From NCBI GenBank assembly GCA_943735955.1, contig OX030958.1, positions 3,775,031 to 3,839,030 on the forward strand: a stretch of DNA of 64,000 nt, in the 5' to 3' direction. Below, piece by piece: positions 11,101-64,000 of this stretch. This stretch comes from Piscicola geometra. Lineage: Eukaryota > Annelida > Clitellata > Hirudinida > Piscicolidae. Each line of letters begins with the position of its first letter. The first letter of the stretch is position 1. The notes beneath the pieces were generated by a model. That model worked only from the letters and a program-made list of their open reading frames with translations. It made no database searches and was not told where the DNA came from. Made by a program: the position numbers and the translations under genes.

Positions 11101-13131
11101 CTAGAACTGAAGCTACGAATAAATCGCATTTGGTAAGTTGCTTGTCAAATGAAAGTTCTTGCATTCCAATGAGCGCTATCGAAGACAACTCTCAAGACGG
11201 ATTGATGCATTTACGAAGGGAACGGCGAGTGAGTCAGTGCTGGTGGCTTTCCTGGCGGCAAGAAGCAAGGCCATAAAGCTCAAACACGTCAGCGACCCGA
11301 ACAAGATGGTCGTGTACTTTTCTAGAGAGGTTGACACTTTGTTGCATCTTTGGATGAGTATTAATGAACTAATAACTTTTTAAACAAATTATTAATAAAA
11401 TAAAATAATAACTTTTACGAATTAGTAATAAAAAAATAATTAATTTAGCTATAATTATAATAATTATAGTTATAATTATAATTCTTTCTGGTTGCAAGAC
11501 TTTCAACTTGTCAGGCGCATTCGTCGGTGGAACGGGCAGCGATGATCTTGTTGTTGCAGGGCAGGAAGGTCGACGTGGACGACAAAGGCGGCATGTGCGC
11601 CGTGTCACTGAAGCGTCACATCGAGCAGGACATCGCTCAAGGACTCACTCCCGTCATGGTTTAGTTGCTTTCTAATAAAATAAGAAAGAGATAAAAAAAA
11701 ATATTTAACTAATAGATACATTTAATTCACTTGACACCTACAAGTGCGTGGCCACTCTCGGAACAACGTCCACTTGCTACTTCGACCCAATCGACTCCAT
11801 CGCTCCAGTCTGTTCGTATCAACTTCTAGAAATTCATCTAAATCAACGAGCATTTTATTTAAAGTTTGCAGATTTGAAAACTTTGAAAACTAAATAAATA
11901 TTTCATTTGAAGTTGAATTAGTTTTCTTTCTCGCAAGGTAAGAAGCATGACTTGTGGATGCACGTTGATGCCGCGTACGCAGGATCGGCCTTTGTGTGTC
12001 CTGAGATGCGATACTTGATGCGAGGAGTCGAGGTATGCAGCAGTGAGAAGCATGCCTGAGGCTTGCTCACCAACAACTACTCCCACACACAGCACGCTGA
12101 CTCCTTCAACACGAACGCACACAAGTGGCTCATGGTTAACTTCGACTGCTCGGCATTTTGGTGGGTAAGTTTTATTTGAGAAAAAAACATCTTGAAGTTT
12201 TCGAAAAACTCACAGGTTCAAGGACACCAGTTACATGGTTGAAACTTTCAAAGTGGACCCGCTCTACCTGCAGCACAACCAGCAAGATGTTGCATCCGAC
12301 TATCGAGTAGAACTGCTAGTTTGTCTCGTTTAGTTAATTCATTTATAACTTTTCATTTCAATACATTAATAAAATTCATTAAACGTTTTGAAAAAGTCGC
12401 TAGGCTTATTTTAATTCTCGGCTTGTTTGTCAGCATTGGCAGATACCGCTCGGGAGGCGCTTTCGTTCGTTGAAGTTGTGGTTCGTGATGCGCATGGTTG
12501 GCGTGAAAGGACTGCAGGAGTACATCAGAAAGGTTCTTTAGATTTGCTTCACCGTAAAACTAAGAGACAAAAAAGTGCGTCTTATACATGGTGTTTTACA
12601 GTGGTGTCATTACCTTGTAGACTAGGGTAAGAATGGCATAAACATTTAAATCTTTAGTCCCACTTTCCTTTAATTCGTTATGCACCAAGGACATAGGACT
12701 GGCAAAGTTGTTTGAGACTTTGGTGCGAGGAGACGACGACTTCGAGGTGGTCAACGAGGTGATCATGGCGCTCGTCTGCTTCCGACTGAAGGCTCGTGCC
12801 AGAAAGCCATTAAGATATGCCTCACAGTTTGGTGAATTAAATTTAACAAGACTTTCATTAGCTCCTAATTTGTCTTTTATGTTAAATCTTACAACACCAG
12901 CAACTTTCTCCTCCACAGTCTGGAAATGCCGAAACACGCGAGTTGGCAGACGAGATAAAAAAAGATGGCCGACTTTTCATGACAGCCACGCAGGTTGGAA
13001 ACGTTTATTTTCTCCGATTTGCCATCTGCTCTTCGTTGTGTGAGGAAAAAGACATCGAGTACGCCTGGAGCGTGATCCAACAGCTGCACCAGAGCCTCAC
13101 AAAAAGAAAGGTTGACGAGCTTGCCGAATGA
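8149..13131 (+). CDS. Aromatic amino-acid/tyrosine decarboxylase, copy B
   Basis: Twelve exons: 8149-8367, 10632-10745, 10862-10975, 11219-11329, 11515-11658, 11745-11811, 11938-12032, 12093-12160, 12216-12306, 12434-12532, 12690-12791 and 12919-13131, giving 478 aa with no disablement. The protein is a PLP-dependent decarboxylase making a biogenic amine; GNS and NTN motifs suggest tyrosine as substrate. His188 (AHSSVER) and PLP Lys299 (NAHKW) are present, and the catalytic-loop Tyr328 (VDPLYLQH) is retained, unlike in copy A. NAHK replaces the usual NP(H/N/S)K before the lysine in both copies. Exon 1 encodes the same residues in both copies, whereas exon 9 and the middle of exon 12 differ clearly. 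Intron 1 is 2.3 kb because of a hAT insertion (205 bp in copy A). Intron 11 has a GC donor at 12792. The start is the only upstream in-frame ATG and matches copy A. Confidence 0.92.
8502..9617 (-). mobile_element. Degenerate hAT transposon, 1.1 kb
   Basis: Lies in intron 1 of decarboxylase copy B. The ends are inverted: TAGAGCTGT at 8502 and its complement ending at 9617. The flanking octamers GTTAAAAC and GTTGAGAC match at six of eight positions, an aged target-site duplication. On the minus strand at about 9000-8855 a frame reads [17 protein letters not shown] followed by SRHIDSKKR, which is the C-terminal dimerisation region of hAT transposases. Other parts of the transposase are eroded or deleted, so the copy is dead. 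Confidence 0.8.
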
Positions 13132-13416
13132 TTGTCGAATCCTAAAGTCAGACAGTGCTTTTGTTCCCAAAATGTGTGGTATTTAGCAATCATCCGTTTA
13201 TTCGTCAATAAAAAATTCATTAGTTGATTCGTACGAAAAATAATAAAATCTAGCCTTATTTCATGACAAAGACACGCCCATTGTTGGAATTTTCCTAGAG
13301 ACCATGCAGAGTAGAGAGACTTGGTATGACTTGTTGCGCATTAATAGATGCGCAGAAATGTGCGCGTTAAAATCATGAATACAAAAAGATTTCCTAGTTA
13401 AAACAACAAGCATTAG

Positions 13417-39898
<26,482 letters not shown>

Positions 39899-41391
39899 CA
39901 GCCCTTCACACAGCCTCTCCTCTGGTTATGTACATATTGATTACATAAATGTAGTTATATCAACAAAATATTACATAAGAGATTTGGATAAATCATTGAC
40001 TTTTATGAATATGCCTTATATAGAGGCTGATGTAGTGGAAGATTTGTCACATTATGGGCCAATTATATTGAATAGTGTGACTGCAATTAATGCGAAGCCG
40101 AGTTAATTGTAGTGAAAGGGATTTTATAAATAACAAATCTGATTATGTGTGTTTTGATTTAAAATGTTATTTCTTTAAGTTTTGAATAATATAAATGAAT
40201 AATAGTATTTTTCTAAGTTTCAATGAATCGATATTTCTGTTTTTATTTGTGTTTTGAGCTATTATTTCCATTTTTATCATATTTTTTTCCATCTGATCTG
40301 TTATAAAAGTTTAAACTTTAAAGGGTCTAAACTCCTTAAGGCTTAAGTTTACCTTATTTAGAATATAAATTTTAGATTTGCATCTGTTAAACTTTTCTTT
40401 AACATGATTGCCAAAACTCTAATCTGTAGATTCATTAAAAAAAACAAAAAAACTAGATCAATAAGAACTAAAAGAAAGTTTTGAACAATTTATTTATTCA
40501 CACTAACCGTATTTATCTGTCATTTTATTAAACTACAATACTTAATGCTAGGAATAGTCGGATTCCATATTATTATAATTAAATAAAAACAAGATAGTTC
40601 TTTTATTAGTCGTTGCGGTAATTCATAAGATTTTGCATATCTCGTCAGGAGAATGAGTAATGTTTAGAAAAGTAAACAAAAGATAAAGTAGCAAAAAGAT
40701 TTGTGAATATTTCGCAATCTAAATAGTTTTTACAAAACTATATTTTTTCATAATATATACCAATTCCATGACAAACTGAGAACATTCATTCTTTTACTCG
40801 TCTAAAATACACAATTACAAATGTTTTCAATTTTTTTATATTAAAAAACAATGTTAAGTGATTAATTTATTAGAAATAATAAATTCTAAGGTAAGTAATA
40901 AAAACAATGAATAAAGAAACTAGCTTCAAAAAAACCCATTAATGTTAAAATTTAGTATCTTATAATACAATCCTTCCAAATTAAAGCATGTTTTTAAAAC
41001 ATTGGTCAATTTTTTGCGGGTATTGTTCAATTTAAGAATTAAAAAGCAAAGCATGGTATTTCATGGGGATGTATAAATGTATAAATTAAAGTATTTATTG
41101 AAATTTACCGTAATTTAATTTATTTTCAGATATGTCAATTTTCTAGATTTTAAAGATAAAAAACTCATTCAGAAAAATAACTTGAGACTCACACACTTCC
41201 ATGTGCAATACATATGCATGGACCATTACATGGTAAGACCTCTCCCGTTATATAAAGGGGGTCTAACTCCAAATCTTAAGCACTTTTATTTTCTAATAAA
41301 CTCGCATTTTCAAAGATAGTTTGCATAAAAATAGTTAATTCATCATAATTTATAGTTCATTATAATTATTCAAATATTTATTCGTTGTATA
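39899..41391. other. Divergent intergenic region
   Basis: About 1.5 kb of AT-rich DNA between the divergent ATP13A (-) and Ig-domain (+) start codons. It should contain both promoters and 5' UTRs. No exon, transposon or strong repeat was seen. A TATA-like box near the right end is listed separately. Confidence 0.6.
41249..41256 (+). promoter_or_regulatory. Possible TATA box of the Ig-domain gene
   Basis: TATATAAA followed by GGGGG, 136 bp upstream of the start codon at 41392. The G-rich flank makes it stand out from the AT-rich background. A start site near 41280 would leave a short 5' UTR of about 110 nt. Confidence 0.4.
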
Positions 41392-51563
<10,172 letters not shown>

Positions 51564-51942
51564 CTGAGTATTTGTAAATGGATTGATTGAATCGTTCAAC
51601 TTACTTCAAATTAGCATATTTTTCATCTTTTACACTAAGGTTCTTTAACAGTGCATTAACATGTAGTAATGTCTCTTCGTACATTTTAAAAGAAGTTAAT
51701 ATATTTTTTTTTTCGCTTAATGAATAATCTTTATTTTTTTGTGTAACTTTTATAATTTTTGAAACCTTATTATATTTTTTTTAGCATTTTAGTTAAAAAT
51801 TCTTGTAAACAATCATTTTGAAAAAAAATTATTTTATAAGTTACGAGCTTTCTCAAATAAAATGTTAAAAAAAGATTTTTGCGCCACATTTAAGTAGTTC
51901 AAGAAAAGTGTGTACACAATACATTTAAATAAAAAGCGAAAA
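51564..51942. other. Intergenic spacer between Ig gene and ORC4
   Basis: 380 bp of AT-rich sequence between two genes on the same strand. It must hold the 3' end of the first and the promoter of ORC4; no specific element is distinct. Confidence 0.5.
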
Positions 51943-56417
<4,475 letters not shown>

Positions 56418-57606
56418 TCATCCTGCTATCTGTATCTTACTTTCTTGTGTTTGTGTTTTTTATGTTTGTTGGAAATTCAATAATATCATCGTCATCTACC
56501 GTAAATTACTCTTCGGACATTCATCATTTTAGAAAACTATTTCGCTTGATATTTTTTTTATCTAATTTTTTATTTGAATTTCTATAATGGCAGTTATGGC
56601 GACCAAAAAAATAGATTGAAATAATAACTATTCTCGGAAGTTTTGAAAAATACCAATTTTAAAATTCAAAAAGATTTCGGTGTTTTATTTTTTTTTCATT
56701 GAAATAAACAATTTCTTCCATCATCACATTGTTCGAGTATTTTGCACACGTACCGTTCCATGACGCACTGTCGAGGCATGGTAAACGACTCTACCACCTT
56801 CAGAAGATGACGGTCATTTTTAATCTCAAAGTTTTATCTATTTGGTTTGCTTCAATTATAAAAAAATAATAACCTTAGCTTTTCATGACATTTTCGCCCC
56901 TTTTGACTAAAAAACGGACTTGTGCTAGAAAGACATTGGCTAGTAGAGTACACTCCTTGTGAAGGTCAATCGCTAGTACTAGAAAGTATCCGCTAAAAGT
57001 ATTTTTTAATGCTCTTTGTCGCGCCAGAGAACATACACATTATACATATATAATAGTTCTGTAGCTTCGACACGAGATCAATTAGAAACACGAATCATAG
57101 CATTCACACCAGGAGATTCACACGAATCCCTGCGAACGCCCAAGAAAGCATCTCTGCTCCCGGTGCCCCCTTTGGATCCGCCCCTGATACTGATGGTGGA
57201 TCGTTTTTATTTATGCATCGATGACTCTTTTTATGTGTCGTATATTGTATACTCTTCATATACGTCCTCGGGTGGGACTAAAGGCTCAATTTCGTAACCA
57301 TATATTTTTCAGCGTATTATTTTTTTTCTACTCAACCCGTCAGTTGTTCCTTCCATTCATACCATGTGCATAACAGCTTCGAAGCATGCTCGCCTATGAT
57401 ATATCATCATTGGTGGTGGAGAGAGTAGCGTAATGAATAAAAGATGCTTATATAGGGCGAGTTGTGTTCGTTTCGCTTGTTGTTGTTGAGAAGCTGCGTG
57501 AGGGTACAAAGGCATATGTTCATTAAGAAACGCTTTTACAACTAAATACAATTTGCAAAAACATTGGAAACTTTACTTGTCCTTGTGGACGGGAAATCAT
57601 TTTGAA
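56418..57606. other. Intergenic region after ORC4
   Basis: AT-rich sequence with a candidate AATAAA at 56703-56708 for ORC4. No exon was recognised. An open stretch at 57016-57297 has no family resemblance or splice support. Confidence 0.5.
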
Positions 57607-62436
<4,830 letters not shown>

Positions 62437-62982
62437 TGACGATGACTCCTTATAAATGTTTAGCGATTTCCCGAAAACAGTAACTTTACAGTGCCTCGTC
62501 TGACATTATTCTAGCATATAAAATATATAATATTATAAATATTATAGCCTATATTCGTCTTTATTAACCTTGTAAATAAAAAATGTCCTTTTTTATTTAG
62601 ATACCATGCAATTCATATTGCAAAAATACTGTCAGTGTTTTGATTTTTGATAAGCGCCTTCAATTTACATGTGTTATTTGCTGTTTATTAATTAATATCT
62701 TGAAGCTTCCATTTATTTCTTATAAATACACGCAAGCCATGTAACAGACAATAGAATTCATTCACGCTAAAATCATAATCATCCACATCTTCATCACCAT
62801 CCACTTCCTCCTCCTCATCACCATCATCATCACCACCACCATCTCCCATCGTCATCATCACACCATCCCCATCGTCATAATCATAATCACCACCACCACT
62901 CTCATCACATCATAATCATCATCATCATCACACCATTGTCATAATCATAATCACCACCATCACATCATAATCATCATCATCA
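62437..62982. other. 3' region of the adhesion-receptor gene and spacer
   Basis: AT-rich 3' UTR followed from about 62770 by a (CATCATCAC)-type imperfect microsatellite to 62990. No gene seen. Confidence 0.5.
62575..62580 (+). promoter_or_regulatory. Candidate polyadenylation signal of the adhesion-receptor gene
   Basis: AATAAA 139 nt after the stop codon at 62434-62436. It supports a real transcript end here and so the single-TM gene model. Confidence 0.45.
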
Positions 62983-63087
62983 TCACACCATGGCGAAGCT
63001 GAAAGACTTGTAGTTGTAGTTGATGCAAGCGTCGATGACGTGGCTGCTTCCAGCTATGGTCAGAAGCTGCGGTGGTGTGGTGAAGGG
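62983..63087 (-). CDS. Possible terminal exon of an unknown minus-strand gene (partial)
   Basis: On the minus strand a frame opens after an acceptor-like CTCTGTAAG (ending at 63088) and runs 34 codons to a TGA at 62985-62983. The codon use is coding-like (QLLTIAGSSHVIDACINYNY) and contrasts with the surrounding AT-rich and CAT-repeat DNA. The remainder of the gene would lie to the right, beyond the repeat array or the window edge. The family is not recognised, and chance cannot be excluded. Confidence 0.35.
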   Translation of the reverse strand, partial: PFTTPPQLLTIAGSSHVIDACINYNYKSFSFAMV

Positions 63088-63294
63088 CTTACAGAGGTAA
63101 CCAATTGGATTATAGAACTTCATTATAATCGATAATTAACCAATTAATCAATAATTAATCAATAATTAAGAATGCATTAAAACGACTATTTTGTCATCAG
63201 TTGCGTGCCTTGGCGCATTCTAAATACGCATTGTTATCATAAGTTTTATTTACTTATTTAAACAAATAAATAAATATGTGAAAGAAATAATAAT

Positions 63295-63740
63295 ATTTAG
63301 TACAATTAACAATATTTATTAAAATTAACAATATTTAGTACAATTAACAATATTTAGTACAATTAACAATATTTAGTACAATTAACAATATTTAGTACAA
63401 TTAACAATATTTAGTACAATTAACAATATTTAGTACAATTAACAATATTTAGTACAATTAACAATATTTAGTACAATTAACAATATTTAGTACAATTAAC
63501 AATATTTAGTACAATTAACAATATTTACGCCACGTTAATAATACTCGTCGTTGTATTGTATTGTATTGTATTGTATTGTATTGTATATTTAGTACAATTA
63601 ACAATATTTAGTAAAATTAACAATATTTAGTACAATTAACAATATTTAGTACAATTAACAATATTTAGTACAATTAACAATATTTAGTACAATTAACAAT
63701 ATTTAGTACAATTAACAATATTTAGTACAATTAACAATAA
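63295..63740 (+). repeat. 19-bp tandem array AATATTTAGTACAATTAAC with an inserted tail
   Basis: About 20 copies of a 19-bp AT-rich unit. The array is split at 63528-63586 by a fragment beginning CGCCACGTTAATAATACTCG and ending in (TTGTA)n, the same fragment as at 20392-20439. Confidence 0.93.
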
Positions 63741-64000
63741 TATTCAATAAATAAATAATATAAATAATAATTAAATGAGTAATATAAATATAAATAGGTT
63801 ATATAGATAATAATAAGAATAATAAACAAATAAATAACATAAATATTAATAATAAACAAATAAACCAAAATAAATATGCATATAAAAGCAACGCTACCAA
63901 TTCTAATTAACGAGACAGACAAACAAGCAGACATGCAGACACGCAGGCAGACAGGCAAACAGACACGCAGACAGACAGACAAGCACTAACGCGCGGAATG
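63741..64000. other. AT-rich sequence, no gene seen
   Basis: (AAATAAATAAT)-type low-complexity DNA ending in a CAGACA/CAGGCAGA-rich short repeat at 63915-63990. Nothing else supported. Confidence 0.6.

Noticed and set aside
2206..13131. Inverted arms as terminal repeats of one giant transposon
   Set aside because: The arms are two complete cellular genes with introns and there is no target-site duplication or transposase linked to them.

Overview
The window is eukaryotic nuclear DNA from an invertebrate, most likely a spiralian/lophotrochozoan such as a leech or other annelid. That placement is inferred from gene content and style: many short exons with GT-AG introns, AT-rich intergenic DNA, a protostome-type tyrosine decarboxylase-like gene, tRNA-derived SINEs, hAT elements and non-LTR retrotransposons. 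The species is not determined. No prokaryotic or viral gene was seen.

Layout, left to right. (1) 485-1699 (+): DESI1-like deSUMOylating isopeptidase, five exons. (2) 2206-5179 (-) and 8149-13131 (+): two complete 12-exon paralogues of an aromatic amino-acid/tyrosine decarboxylase, head to head, about 3 kb apart. The spacer holds two tRNA-SINEs and a hAT MITE, and intron 1 of the right copy holds another hAT element. (3) 13417-39898 (-): a P5B-type ATPase (ATP13A2/3 family) in 31 exons, predicted 1404 aa, whose introns hold nearly all the repeats of this stretch, one hAT MITE and two antisense LINEs. (4) 41392-51563 (+): lachesin/IgLON-like protein (signal peptide, three Ig domains, hydrophobic C-terminus), eight exons, all introns but one in phase 1. 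(5) 51943-56417 (+): ORC4, 12 exons, 433 aa. (6) 57607-62436 (+): latrophilin-like adhesion receptor with SUEL lectin, HormR, a long acidic insert, GAIN/GPS and only one predicted TM helix, 11 exons. (7) 62983-63087 (-): a possible last exon of a gene beyond the right edge. The genes are unrelated in function and form no pathway. Exon models were assembled by hand from splice dinucleotides, phase and family similarity.

The most unusual structure is in the introns. About a dozen of the 30 ATP13A introns, and intron 3 of the Ig gene, begin on the sense strand with GT-rich repeats right after the donor and end with CA-rich repeats right before the acceptor. The two arms could pair as GU/CA RNA stems and bring the splice sites together. 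Intron 26 (20724-21014) is almost nothing but these two arms. Introns of this kind are known from fish; here they use many different repeat families and, in intron 27, flank an inserted LINE and a MITE.

Other points of interest are a Tyr-to-Ile change at the catalytic-loop position of one decarboxylase copy, the single-TM adhesion receptor with a non-canonical GPS, and a 4.3-kb LINE still in one frame except for three stop codons, with a 2A-like motif.
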